DNA from: Pseudomonas wuhanensis
GTDB taxonomy: Bacteria; Pseudomonadota; Gammaproteobacteria; Pseudomonadales; Pseudomonadaceae
Length of the DNA: 64,000 nt
Direction of reading: 5' to 3'
NCBI RefSeq assembly: GCF_030687395.1
Contig: NZ_CP117430.1
Location: 3,596,001 to 3,660,000 of the forward strand
The position numbers and the translations under genes are program-made. Position 1 is the stretch's first letter. The number at the start of each line of letters is the position of its first letter. The notes below the pieces were generated by a model. The model searched no databases. It had not been told where the DNA came from and worked only from the letters and a program-made list of their open reading frames with translations. Shown in pieces: positions 8,531 to 17,609 of this stretch.

Positions 8531-9250
8531 ATGGATTACCGCAAACCCTCCGACCGCAAAAGCATGCACTCGCGCATCGTCCAGGAACTGGGCATGCAGA
8601 TCGTTTCGGGACGGTTCAAACCGGACGACAAACTGCCCGCCGAAGCCCTGCTGTGCGAGGAATACGCGGTCAGCCGGCCGGTCCTGCGCGAAGCCACTCG
8701 CGTATTGGTCGCCAAGGGCCTGGTGTATTCCCGCCCGCGGGTCGGCACGGTGGTCAAGCAGCGCAAGGAATGGCACATGCTCGACCCGGATGTGCTGCAC
8801 TGGCTGATGCAAAGCAGCCCGCAAAATGAATTCTTTGATCTGCTGACCAGCGTGCGCAGCATCATCGAACCGGCCGCTGCCGCGTTGGCCGCGCAGTTCG
8901 CCACTGATGAAGACATTGCCTCCATCAGTGAAGCCTACCAACGCATGGAAGCGGCACCGACCCCGGAAGCGTTGTTGCAACCGGACCTGGATTTCCACAG
9001 CCGCATTGCCGACGCGACGCATAACGACTTGCTGGCGAACCTGTGCAACATGCTGTCGGTGGCGATTGCCGAAGCGTTGAAGCATTCCAACCAACGACCG
9101 AATCTGCATGAACTGGCGATGCCACGGCACAAGGCGATCCTGACCGCTATCGAGAATCGTGATGCGCTGGGCGCGCGGCATGCGACGCTGGTGCAGCTGG
9201 ATGATGCGCGCAGTGCGTTGAATGTGGTGCTGGGAACCGATCCCTCATAA
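8531..9250 (+). CDS. FadR/GntR-family transcriptional regulator
   Basis: 239 residues: an N-terminal winged helix (about 10-75, with LPAEALLCEEYAVSRPVLREA and GLVYSRPRVGTVV) and a C-terminal FCD effector domain (about 95-230, with DLDFHSRIADAT and MPRHKAIL supplying metal-site Asp and His). FCD regulators usually respond to carboxylic acids such as sugar acids and repress the adjacent catabolic genes. The gene follows the dehydratase on the same strand. I chose the ATG at 8531; the frame also has an upstream ATG at 8492, and neither has a strong ribosome-binding site. The two TNGTNNNACNA sites in the divergent promoter are its likely targets. Confidence 0.85.
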   Translation: MDYRKPSDRKSMHSRIVQELGMQIVSGRFKPDDKLPAEALLCEEYAVSRPVLREATRVLVAKGLVYSRPRVGTVVKQRKEWHMLDPDVLHWLMQSSPQNEFFDLLTSVRSIIEPAAAALAAQFATDEDIASISEAYQRMEAAPTPEALLQPDLDFHSRIADATHNDLLANLCNMLSVAIAEALKHSNQRPNLHELAMPRHKAILTAIENRDALGARHATLVQLDDARSALNVVLGTDPS

Positions 9251-9262
9251 CCACCACTAAAT

Positions 9263-9357
9263 CCTGTGGGAGCGGGCTTGCCCGCGATTACGGAGTGTCA
9301 GTCGATATAGATGTTGAATGATCCGCCGCCATCGCGGGCAAGCCCGCTCCCACAGGG
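9263..9357. repeat. REPIN (REP doublet)
   Basis: A 95-bp inverted REP pair immediately after the regulator gene, with a spacer (TAGATGTTGAATGATCCGCC) related to the others. The doublet precedes the bidirectional terminator. Confidence 0.9.
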
Positions 9358-9378
9358 ACTGATGTGAAGTTTGAGATG

Positions 9379-9412
9379 AAAAAAAGCCGCAACCTTGGTT
9401 GCGGCTTTTTCG
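9379..9412. terminator. bidirectional Rho-independent terminator
   Basis: A stem of AGCCGCAACC/GGTTGCGGCT (9385-9406) is flanked by an A-run on the left and a T-run on the right, so it can stop transcription from both the regulator gene (+) and the RND gene (-), which converge here. Confidence 0.9.
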
Positions 9413-9425
9413 TTTCAGCGACCGG

Positions 9426-11810
9426 TCAGTGAGCAAACAGCGAGTTGCCCTTCTGCCCTGCCAGTTTCTCCGGTTTGATCAGGAACCGCGCCAGCGCTGG
9501 CAGCAGCCACAGCGCGCCGAACATGTTCCAGAGCAGCATGAAGGTCAGCATCAGGCCCATGTCGGCCTGGAACTTGATCGCCGAGAAGATCCAGGTGCAC
9601 ACGCCGATCGCCAGGCACAGGCCGGTGAACAGCACAGCTTTACCGGTGGACTTCAGCGTCTGGTAGTACGCCTCTTGCAGCGGCAGACCGGCACGCAGGA
9701 AGCTTTCCAGACGGCTGTAGATATAGATCCCATAGTCCACGCCAATCCCCACCCCGAGCGCCACCACCGGCAAGGTTGCCACTTTCACGCCGATGCCCAT
9801 GAACGCCATCAATGCGTTGCCGAGTACCGAGGTCAGCACCAGCGGCAACACGATGCACAAGGTCGCCGCCCAGGAGCGGAAGGTGATCATGCACATGGTC
9901 GCGACGCAGATGTACACCAAAATCAGAATGGTCAGTTCGGAGCGTTTGATCACCTCGTTGGTGGCCGCCTCGATCCCGGCGTTACCGGCGGCGAGGATGA
10001 ATTCCAGGCCTTCCTTGTTGTTCTCTTTGGCGAAGTCCTGCACCGCATGCACGGCGCGGTCCAGGGTTTCGGCCTTGTGGTCGTTGAGGAACACCAGCAC
10101 CGGCGCCAGGGAGCAATTGTTGTTGTACAGGCCATCAGCCCGGGCGATGGAGTTGTTCAGCACGTCCGGGTTGCGCGACAGGGTTTCCCATTTCAGGTTG
10201 CCCTCGTTCATGCCCTTGATCATCTGCTTGGACACGGTCACCAGCGAGATCGCCGACTGCACGCCCTCGGTGTTCTGCATTTTCCACATCAGCTCGTCGA
10301 TCGGCGCCATGGCCTCATAACGCGAGCAACCTTCGGACTTGGTCTTGACCATCACCACCAATACGTCCGAACTGGTGGAGTAGTTGTTGATAATGAAACT
10401 GTTGTCCTTGTTGTAACGCGAGTCCGGACGCAGTTCCGGCGCGCCCTGGTCGAGGTCGCCGATCTTCAGGTTCTGGCTGTACCAGAGGCCACCACCGAAA
10501 GCGATCAGCGCCAGGGCAATGGAAATCGGGGCAACTTTAGGGCTGGCAAAGTTCGACAGCAGGCGCCAGAACGGATGTTCGCGGTGTGCGTCTTTCTTAC
10601 TGCGTTCGACCGCGCGTTTGCTGATACCGACGTAGGAAATCGCCACCGGCAGCAGGATCAGGTTGGTGAACACGATCACCGCCACGCCGATGGAGGCGCC
10701 GATGGCCAGTTCACGGATTACGCCAATGTCGATGATCAACAGCGTGATGAAGCCCACCGCATCCGCGAGGATCGCGATCATTCCCGGCAGGAACAGCTGG
10801 CGGAATGTACGGCGTGCTGCTGTCAGCGCGTTCTCCGCCTCGCTGGACTGCAAGGCGATACCGTTGATTTTCTGCACGCCGTGGGAAATCCCGATGGCGA
10901 AGATCAGGAACGGCACCAGCATCGAGTACGGGTCAAGCCCGAAGCCGAAGAAGTGCATCAAACCCAACTGCCAGACCACCGCCACTAGCGTCGTGCTCAA
11001 TACCGCCACAGTGCTGCGCATGCAGTGGGTGAACCAGTACAGCAGGATCAGGGTAATGACGAAGGCGACGCCGAAGAACATCACCACCATGACCAACCCA
11101 TCGATCAGGTCGCCGACTTTCTTGGCGAACCCGACAATGTGGATCTTCACGTTGGGGTTCTGGGCTTCGAACTTGTTGCGGATCTTGTCTTCGAGTTCAT
11201 GGGAGAACTTGCGGTAGTCCAGCGCCAGCAACTTGCCTTGATCCTGCGGGTCCGGGTAGGACTCCAGCAGCGGGATGTCGACGATGCTCGACTTGAAGTC
11301 GTTGGCCACCAGGCGCCCGACTTGCCCGGACTTGAGCACGTTGTTGCGCAGCAGGTCGAGGCTTTGCTGGGAGCCGTTATAGCTCTGGGGAATCACCTCA
11401 CCACCGGCGAAGCCCTCCTCCGTCACCTCAGTCCAGCGCACGCTCGGGCTCCACAGCGACTTGAGGCCGGAACGGTCGACGCCGGAAATGTAGAACACCT
11501 CGTCGTTGATCTGACGCAGGGTCTCCATGTATTCCTTGGAGAAGATGTCGCCATCGGTGGCTTCCACGGAAATTCGCACCGTGTTGCCCAGGTTCGCCAG
11601 ATCGTTGCGGTGCTCCATCATTTTTTCAATGAACGGATGCTCGAGCGGGATCATTTTTTCGAAACTGGTGGACGGCCGGATCAACGTTGCCTGCCAGAAC
11701 AGGAAAATACTGACCAGCAGGCAGATGACGATCACCGCCGGGCGGTTGTTGAAGATCAGGCGTTCAAGAAACGTCGCCTTGTCCTGATGAGGAGTGCTTA
11801 AGGATGTCAT
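9426..11810 (-). CDS. RND superfamily transporter, MMPL/SSD-like
   Basis: 794 residues with the two-fold RND layout: one N-terminal membrane segment, a large periplasmic loop (about 60-230), a membrane block with FGVAFVITLILLYWF and FLIFAIGISHGVQKING, a second loop (about 430-600) and a second block with VVALGVGIGVDYGIYIYSRLES. This is the hydrophobic/lipid exporter branch (MMPL, hopanoid-type), not the AcrB branch, and has no adaptor protein beside it. Members move lipophilic molecules in the envelope. It lies 28 bases after the BNR-repeat gene and both probably form one operon; the cargo is unknown. Confidence 0.82.
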   Translation of the reverse strand: MTSLSTPHQDKATFLERLIFNNRPAVIVICLLVSIFLFWQATLIRPSTSFEKMIPLEHPFIEKMMEHRNDLANLGNTVRISVEATDGDIFSKEYMETLRQINDEVFYISGVDRSGLKSLWSPSVRWTEVTEEGFAGGEVIPQSYNGSQQSLDLLRNNVLKSGQVGRLVANDFKSSIVDIPLLESYPDPQDQGKLLALDYRKFSHELEDKIRNKFEAQNPNVKIHIVGFAKKVGDLIDGLVMVVMFFGVAFVITLILLYWFTHCMRSTVAVLSTTLVAVVWQLGLMHFFGFGLDPYSMLVPFLIFAIGISHGVQKINGIALQSSEAENALTAARRTFRQLFLPGMIAILADAVGFITLLIIDIGVIRELAIGASIGVAVIVFTNLILLPVAISYVGISKRAVERSKKDAHREHPFWRLLSNFASPKVAPISIALALIAFGGGLWYSQNLKIGDLDQGAPELRPDSRYNKDNSFIINNYSTSSDVLVVMVKTKSEGCSRYEAMAPIDELMWKMQNTEGVQSAISLVTVSKQMIKGMNEGNLKWETLSRNPDVLNNSIARADGLYNNNCSLAPVLVFLNDHKAETLDRAVHAVQDFAKENNKEGLEFILAAGNAGIEAATNEVIKRSELTILILVYICVATMCMITFRSWAATLCIVLPLVLTSVLGNALMAFMGIGVKVATLPVVALGVGIGVDYGIYIYSRLESFLRAGLPLQEAYYQTLKSTGKAVLFTGLCLAIGVCTWIFSAIKFQADMGLMLTFMLLWNMFGALWLLPALARFLIKPEKLAGQKGNSLFAH

Positions 11811-11838
11811 AGACCCGCCTTCTTATTATTTGCCCGGC

Positions 11839-12906
11839 TCATTTGGACGACCCGTTTTTTCCATTCTCTGCACCGGTGGGCGAAGTGACGCGAACGCCAC
11901 CCTGCCCGGCCAGGATCAGATTGCCGTTACCTGCCGCAGTCACCGCCGAAACGGAAATACGGTCCGGGCGGTTGAACACGCTGAAGGTTTCACCATCGTC
12001 GCTGCTGCGAATGATGCTGCCGCCGTTGCCGACGATCACGATGGAGCCGTCATCGAGCAATGTAGCGCCGGACAGGCCGAACTCCAGTGCGCCGCGTGCA
12101 GCCTTGAGTTCGACTTGTTCCCAGTTGCTGCCGAAATCCGTGGAGCGGTAAAGATTGCCCCGCAACCCGTAGGCCAGCAGCGTGGCCGGTTGCGCAGTGC
12201 CGATCACGCCGAACAGCGAGCCTTCGTAGGGGCCTTCAAGCCTTTCCCACGTCTGACCTTCATCGGAGGAGCGGAACATGCTGCCCTGCTCGCCGACGAT
12301 GAAAATGCCGGAATCCTTGACCGCGGCAATGGCGTTGAGGTGGTACTGGTCTTCGTTGTCGAGGCGATCGCTGACGTTTTCCCAGTTTTTACCGCCGTCG
12401 GTGGTTTCCAGCAAGGCACCGTAAGCGCCCACGGCAAAGCCGCTGTTAACGTCCTTGAACCAGACGTCGAGCAGCGGCGATTCGCGTGTCAGGTCTTCGA
12501 ATTGTTTGGTCCAGGTGATGCCGCCGTCTTCGCTGGCGAGGATCTGCGCGTCATGGCCAACGGCCCAGCCGTGCTTGTCATCGACAAAGAACACCGCCGT
12601 CAGCAGTTGCCGGGTCGGCACCTTGGCCTGGGTCCAGGTCACGCCCTGGTCATCGGAATACAGAATGTGCCCGCGATCACCGACCGCCACCAGGCGTTTG
12701 CCCGCGTGTACGACATCGAGCATCAGGCCTTTGCTGGCCTTGGCGGATTCAACGGAATAAACCACATCGGTGGCCGACGCGGCAGCGGCCAGCGCAGGCG
12801 CCGACAGCACGGTACAGCCCAACAGCGAGAGCGCTGTAGCCAGCAACGCGAACCTGCGTAACGCCGGCGGGCGGCAAATACTCACACCCATGACAGGCTC
12901 ACTCAT
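11839..12906 (-). CDS. YCF48/BNR-repeat periplasmic protein
   Basis: 355 residues with a signal peptide (LLATALSLLGCTVLSAPALAA region; a GC is present but the cleavage looks like ALAA) and repeated sialidase-type Asp boxes: SDDQGVTWT, SEDGGITWT, TTDGGKNWE, SSDEGQTWE, STDFGSNWE and SSDDGETFS. These form a beta-propeller like plant/cyanobacterial photosystem II assembly factor YCF48. In Pseudomonas such genes sit next to RND/MMPL transporters, as here. GGGGGAAGG is upstream of the start. The role is probably as periplasmic partner of the transporter; this is inference from adjacency. Confidence 0.78.
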   Translation of the reverse strand: MSEPVMGVSICRPPALRRFALLATALSLLGCTVLSAPALAAAASATDVVYSVESAKASKGLMLDVVHAGKRLVAVGDRGHILYSDDQGVTWTQAKVPTRQLLTAVFFVDDKHGWAVGHDAQILASEDGGITWTKQFEDLTRESPLLDVWFKDVNSGFAVGAYGALLETTDGGKNWENVSDRLDNEDQYHLNAIAAVKDSGIFIVGEQGSMFRSSDEGQTWERLEGPYEGSLFGVIGTAQPATLLAYGLRGNLYRSTDFGSNWEQVELKAARGALEFGLSGATLLDDGSIVIVGNGGSIIRSSDDGETFSVFNRPDRISVSAVTAAGNGNLILAGQGGVRVTSPTGAENGKNGSSK

Positions 12907-13160
12907 AGACCTTCCCCCATTATTATTGTTGGGTCGTTCAACCCTTCAGGGCGCCGTAAGGGGTGCTCACCGGGATTGCCCTATTCAGAAGCATAGTCCT
13001 GAAACCCGCAATCCAGAGCCCCTTCGGAAGCTGGCTTATCCTATCGGGGTTTGGAAAGGTCTGACAATCGACGCCACGTTATGTTTTGTTAACTGGAGGG
13101 GATAGGGGTTGTGGGTGAATGAGGAGGTATTCGGTGGGGTGATTGGGGTTTGGGGTTTTG

Positions 13161-13945
13161 TGTACATATCCGTTTTTGCGGTAACGGCGGCTATTGGTTC
13201 CGCTCTTACAGCGGGTCACTTTGGAAAAGCGCCAAAGTAACCAAAGCGCTTTTGCCCCTTTCGTTCGGTGCCTCGCTTAGGCTCGGCATGCCCTCGCTCC
13301 GGTCCTGCTCCGTGGGCCCGCCGCCATCGGCCATCCATGGCCGGGGGCGGCTAACCCGGCATCCATGCCGGGTTGCCCACTGCGCAGAACCTCCACTCGG
13401 CCTCTCGAGGGGGCGGTGGATCAAGATCAAAAGCTGCAGGCGAGCTAACGCTCGGCCTGTTGAGTGGTGAAAATCAGAGTGGATGTGCTCTGATTTTGGA
13501 TGTGCTCTGATTTTTTGTGGGAGCTGGCTTGCCTGCGATAGCGGTCTGTCAGCCGACCAATCTTCCCCGGATATACCCAGTCCAACTGTGGGAGCGAGCC
13601 TGCTCGCGAAGCTGTTGATCTTGCCGTTGCCGTTGCCGTTGCCGTTGCTTTGGCTTTGGCTTTGGCTTTGGCTCTTGATCTTGATCTGTTGCCCCTTTCC
13701 CAGAGGCCGAACGCAGGTATTGCGCAGGGGGCACCGCGGCAAGGATGCCGCGGTAGCCGCCCCCGGCCATGGATGGCCGATGGCGGCGGGCCCCCGGAGC
13801 AATGCCGGAGTGAGGGCATGGCGAGCCTAGGCGAGGCACCGAATGGAGGGGCAAAGCCTTTTGGTTCCTTTTCGGCGTTTGGAAAAGGGACTCGCTGTAA
13901 AAGCGAAACCGCCAGCGGCCGTGACCGCAGAAACGGATATGTACA
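13161..13945. repeat. 785-bp element with long inverted arms
   Basis: Left arm 13161-13407 and right arm 13701-13945 are inverted, imperfect copies (about 245 bp each). Both start from the tip TGTACATATCCGTTT and share GGTGCCTCGC.TAGGCTCG, GGGCCCGCCGCCATCGGCC, CATCCATGGCCGGGGGCGGC and TCGGCCTCT. The centre carries two REP-like units (about 13516-13560 and 13585-13610), a tandem 17-bp duplication (13481-13514) and a hexamer tract. Short open frames across it, such as 13206-13802 and 13549-13854, have repetitive low-complexity translations and no ribosome-binding site, so I see no gene. It accounts for most of the gene-free stretch 12907-14110; 12907-13160 holds nothing else I can name. Confidence 0.8.
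13621..13672. repeat. hexanucleotide microsatellite
   Basis: Four TTGCCG units (13621-13644), a TTGC junction, then four TTTGGC units (13649-13672), followed by a doubled CTTGAT. It lies at the centre of the large inverted repeat, so it can be a slippage site. Confidence 0.9.
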
Positions 13946-13956
13946 CCATCAAAAAT

Positions 13957-14073
13957 CCCGGTCGGCTATCAGGCCGCCATCGCAGGCAAGCCAGCTCCCA
14001 CAATTTGATCGGTGTACATCTGCAAGAGACAGGTCGGCTATCAGGCCGCCTTCGCGAGCAAGCCCGCTCCCAC
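13957..14073. repeat. two direct REP-containing units
   Basis: GGTCGGCTATCAGGCCGCC followed by a REP half occurs twice in the same orientation (about 13958-14002 and 14032-14075), separated by a segment that again contains TGTACATC, the tip sequence of the neighbouring inverted-repeat element. The units lie downstream of pepN. Confidence 0.8.
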
Positions 14074-14110
14074 AGGGGTCCGAGTGAACCCTGCGGGAGC
14101 AAGGCCAAAC

Positions 14111-16768
14111 TCAGGCCAGGCTTTTGCTGACCACTTCAAACACATCGCTGGACAGCTGCCCCGAAGCGCGAATCCGCTCCAGCTCACCTTTCATCAACGC
14201 CTGACGAGCGTCGTCGTATTTGCGCCACCGGGTCAGCGGAGCCAACTGCCGAGAGGCGATCTGCGGGTTAAACCCGTTCAACTCGATCACCAGATCCGCC
14301 AGGAACCGATACCCGGAACCGTCGGCCGCGTGGAAGTTGATCAGGTTCTGCCCGGCAAACGCGCCGATCAGCGCCCGCACCTTGTTCGGGTTCTTGATGG
14401 TGAACGCCGGGTGTTGCATCAAGGCTTTGACTCGCTCCAGACCACCGGGCAACGTGCTGCCCGCCTGGACACTGAACCACTGATCCATAACCAGCGGATT
14501 GTCCTTGAAGTGCTCGGCGAAGGTCGCCAATGCCGTGGCTTTCTGCTCTTCGAACGGCGAATTCACCAGCACCGCCAACGCCGTCAGACGCTCGGTCATG
14601 TTGTCGCTGGTGTCGAACTGCTCAAGGGTCGCCGACAGAACTTCCGGCTTGCCGCTGAGCATCAGGTAAGACAGTGCAATGTTTTGCAGCGCGCGGCGGG
14701 CGAAATGCTCGGCCTCGGCCACATACGGGGTTTTCTTCGACAGATCGCGGTTGGCCTGATAACGCAGCCACAAGGCCTCGAACAAACCTTCAGCCAATTG
14801 CTTACGGGCAAACTCGCGAGCCGTGTGAATGGCGTCGACGTCAGCCACTTCACTGATCTCGGTCAGATACGCCTCGCCCGGCAACGAGAGCATTTCGGCG
14901 ACCATCGCCTGATCCAGTGTCTCATCGGACAGCACGGTACGCAGTGCTGAAACCAAACGCTGATCCAGCACCAGCGTCTCACCCTTCTGTTGCTGTTCGA
15001 TCAACTCTTGCAGCACCTGCACCGACAATTGCTGACCGGCATCCCAGCGGTTGAATCCGTCGCTGTCGTGCTGCATCAGGAACATCAGCTGATCGCGGTC
15101 GTACGGGAAGCTCAGTTTCACCGGCGCCGAGAAGCCACGCAGCAACGAAGGCAGCGGCTTTTCAGCAATGTCGATGAAGGTGAAGGTCTGCTCGGCTTCA
15201 GTCACCGAAATAACCCGCGATGTGCCTTGAGCACTGGCTTCACCGGCAAGACGCAGGGCAATTTCGACGCCCTTGCTGTCCAGCAGACCCAATTCAACCG
15301 GAATCACGAACGGCAGCTTCTCAACCTTGTCCGGGGTTTCCGGGCAGCTCTGGCGGAAGGTCAGGCTGTAGGTTTTCGCAGCGGCGTCGTAGGACTCGCT
15401 TACCACCAAACGTGGGGTGCCGGCCTGGCTGTACCAGCGTTTGAACTGGGTCAGGTCAACGCCGTTGGCATCTTCCATGGCCTTGATGAAGTCATCGCAG
15501 GTCACGGCCTGGCCGTCATGGCGCTCGAAGTACAGGTCGCTGCCTTTGCGGAAACCGTCAGCGCCAAGCAAGGTGTGGATCATGCCGACCACTTCCGAAC
15601 CCTTTTCGTACACGGTCAGGGTATAGAAGTTGGAAATCTCGATGAAGCTGTCCGGGCGCACGGCGTGGGCCATCGGGCCGGCGTCTTCGGCGAACTGGTG
15701 GGTGCGCAGGTACGCCACGTCCTGGATGCGCTTGACCGTGGCCGAGTTCATGTCGGCCGAGAACTCCGAATCCCGGAACACGGTGAAGCCTTCTTTCAGC
15801 GACAGCTGGAACCAGTCGCGGCAGGTCACGCGGTTGCCCGACCAGTTGTGGAAGTATTCGTGAGCGACAATCGCCTCGACCCGCTGGTGCGCGGCGTCGG
15901 TCGCGGTTTCGGCGCGGGCCAGCACGGCGCTGGAGTTGAAGATGTTGAGGCCCTTGTTCTCCATGGCGCCCATGTTGAAGTCGTTGACCGCGACGATCAT
16001 GAAGATGTCCAGGTCGTACTCGCGACCGTAAACCTCTTCGTCCCAGCGCATGGATTTCTTCAGGCTGTTCATGGCGTGTTGGCACTTGTCGATGTTTTCC
16101 GGCTCGACGTAGATGCGCAGCGCCACGGAGCGCTCGGTCATGGTGGTGAAGGTGTCTTCGACGCACCACAGGTCACCGGCCACCAGCGCGAACAGGTACG
16201 CCGGTTTCTTGAATGGGTCTTCCCAGGTCGCCCAGTGCCGGCCGTCTTCGCCGGGCCCTGAGGCAATCGGATTGCCGTTGGACAGCAGCACCGGATAGCT
16301 GTGCTGTTCGGCGACCACCGTGGTGGTGAACGTGCTCATCACGTCCGGGCGGTCGAGGTAATAGGTGATCTTGCGGAAACCTTCGGCTTCACACTGGGTG
16401 CAGAACATGGTGCCGGATTTGTACAGGCCTTCCAGGGCGGTGTTGGTTTCCGGGTGGATCCGGACGCTGGTGTCGACCGTGAAGCTTGTGTCGGTCGGTT
16501 GCAGGGTCAGGTGGTTCTCGGTCAACTGGTAGTCGGCGGCGCTCAGCTCACGGTCGGCCAATGTCACCGACAGCAGCTCGAGTTGCTGGCCGTCCAGCAC
16601 CAGCGGCGGCAAGCCCGGGCCACGTTCAGGATTGCGGCGCATCACCAGTTGCGCATGGACCAGGCTGTGGTCCTCGAACAACTCGAAGGTCAGGTGCGTC
16701 TCGTCGATCAGGTACTCGGGGGCCTGATAGTCCTTCAGGTAGATCATCTTCGGTTGTTCGGTGCGCAT
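14111..16768 (-). CDS. pepN: aminopeptidase N (M1 zinc metallopeptidase)
   Basis: 885 residues, the usual length for gamma-proteobacterial PepN. The exopeptidase motif GAMEN is at 267-271 and the zinc site HEYFHNW at 303-309, with the third ligand Glu at 326 (18 residues after the second His), as required for M1 enzymes. The cytoplasmic enzyme removes N-terminal residues from peptides. C-terminal helical domain starts near residue 550. The next gene upstream, DUF2797, is 10 bases away on the same strand. Start MRTEQPKMIYLKDYQAPEYL matches the known family N-terminus. REP-containing repeats follow the stop. Confidence 0.95.
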   Translation of the reverse strand: MRTEQPKMIYLKDYQAPEYLIDETHLTFELFEDHSLVHAQLVMRRNPERGPGLPPLVLDGQQLELLSVTLADRELSAADYQLTENHLTLQPTDTSFTVDTSVRIHPETNTALEGLYKSGTMFCTQCEAEGFRKITYYLDRPDVMSTFTTTVVAEQHSYPVLLSNGNPIASGPGEDGRHWATWEDPFKKPAYLFALVAGDLWCVEDTFTTMTERSVALRIYVEPENIDKCQHAMNSLKKSMRWDEEVYGREYDLDIFMIVAVNDFNMGAMENKGLNIFNSSAVLARAETATDAAHQRVEAIVAHEYFHNWSGNRVTCRDWFQLSLKEGFTVFRDSEFSADMNSATVKRIQDVAYLRTHQFAEDAGPMAHAVRPDSFIEISNFYTLTVYEKGSEVVGMIHTLLGADGFRKGSDLYFERHDGQAVTCDDFIKAMEDANGVDLTQFKRWYSQAGTPRLVVSESYDAAAKTYSLTFRQSCPETPDKVEKLPFVIPVELGLLDSKGVEIALRLAGEASAQGTSRVISVTEAEQTFTFIDIAEKPLPSLLRGFSAPVKLSFPYDRDQLMFLMQHDSDGFNRWDAGQQLSVQVLQELIEQQQKGETLVLDQRLVSALRTVLSDETLDQAMVAEMLSLPGEAYLTEISEVADVDAIHTAREFARKQLAEGLFEALWLRYQANRDLSKKTPYVAEAEHFARRALQNIALSYLMLSGKPEVLSATLEQFDTSDNMTERLTALAVLVNSPFEEQKATALATFAEHFKDNPLVMDQWFSVQAGSTLPGGLERVKALMQHPAFTIKNPNKVRALIGAFAGQNLINFHAADGSGYRFLADLVIELNGFNPQIASRQLAPLTRWRKYDDARQALMKGELERIRASGQLSSDVFEVVSKSLA

Positions 16769-16778
16769 GCTGGAGTCC

Positions 16779-17609
16779 TTACTGATGCACGGCGAGCTGG
16801 TAGGCCGTGTATTTACGAATATTGATCACGCCGGTGTCGAAAATCAGGTACTGGCCCTTGATCCCCAGCAGCGTGCCTTCGGCAATCGGGTTCTTGTCCA
16901 GGTTGAAGCTGACGATTTTGGCCGGATACTGCTCGACCGGATAGCGGATTTCCAGAGGTTCGACATCGGTAATCGTCTGGATTGCTTGTAGGCCGAATCG
17001 TTCCTGCAAACTGTGCAAACCTTCGGCGCAGCTTTCAAACAACTGATCGCGAACCTGTGCCAGGTCCACCGACACCGCATCGCCCTTGAGCAAAGCACGC
17101 CAGTTGGTCTTGTCGGCCACCTGGCTGCGGAACAGGTCTTCGACGAAGCCCGACTGCTGGCGGGTCGAGACGCGCACGATCGGCAAGGCCTGGCTGGCAC
17201 CCTGATCGAGCCAGCGGGTCGGCAACTGGGTGGCGCGGGTAATGCCGACCTTGATTCCCGACGAATTGGCCAGGTACACCACATGATCGGTCATGCAGAA
17301 TTTTTCGCCCCACTCCGGCTCCCGGCAAGTGCCGGCTTCATAGTGGCAACGTTCCGGACTCATGATGCAGATATCGCACTGGGCCAGTTTGGTCATGCAC
17401 GGGTAGCAGTAACCCTGGCTGAAACTGGTTTTGGTCTTGCGTCCGCAATGGGTGCAGTGGATCGCCCCCAGGTATTCCAGGCGCACCGTGGTGCCGATCA
17501 ACGGATTGACCGGTACCTCGGCGTCACCCAGACGAAAAGCGTACTGAACGTTCGACCCGTCAAGGCGTGCCGACATTTTGCTGATTGCACCGCGGCCAAT
17601 CTCGATCAA
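16779..17609 (-). CDS. DUF2797 zinc-finger protein
   Basis: 276 residues of the DUF2797 family. Cysteine pairs CTHCGRKTK, CYPCMTKLAQCDIC and CHYEAGTC (about 52-97) suggest a zinc-binding region, followed by VVYLANSSGIKVGITR (about 110-125), which resembles the start of a GIY-YIG-type domain. The assigned start is TTG at 17609, giving a 4-base overlap with yeaC (TTGA); an ATG at 17576 would remove 11 residues. The coupled start is favoured by the overlap, but cannot be proved. Function is unknown; a nucleic-acid role is only an inference from the zinc site and GIY-YIG-like motif. Confidence 0.75.
   Translation of the reverse strand: MIEIGRGAISKMSARLDGSNVQYAFRLGDAEVPVNPLIGTTVRLEYLGAIHCTHCGRKTKTSFSQGYCYPCMTKLAQCDICIMSPERCHYEAGTCREPEWGEKFCMTDHVVYLANSSGIKVGITRATQLPTRWLDQGASQALPIVRVSTRQQSGFVEDLFRSQVADKTNWRALLKGDAVSVDLAQVRDQLFESCAEGLHSLQERFGLQAIQTITDVEPLEIRYPVEQYPAKIVSFNLDKNPIAEGTLLGIKGQYLIFDTGVINIRKYTAYQLAVHQ

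Noticed and set aside
9399..10988. 529-residue open frame on the plus strand
   Set aside because: It is antisense to the RND gene; its composition is rich in His, Gln and Arg, as usual for frames opposite GC-rich genes, and it has no family motif.
13206..13854. several 100-200-residue frames in the inverted-repeat element
   Set aside because: Translations repeat the arms on both strands (PSMAGGG-type strings) and cross a microsatellite; no ribosome-binding site or domain.
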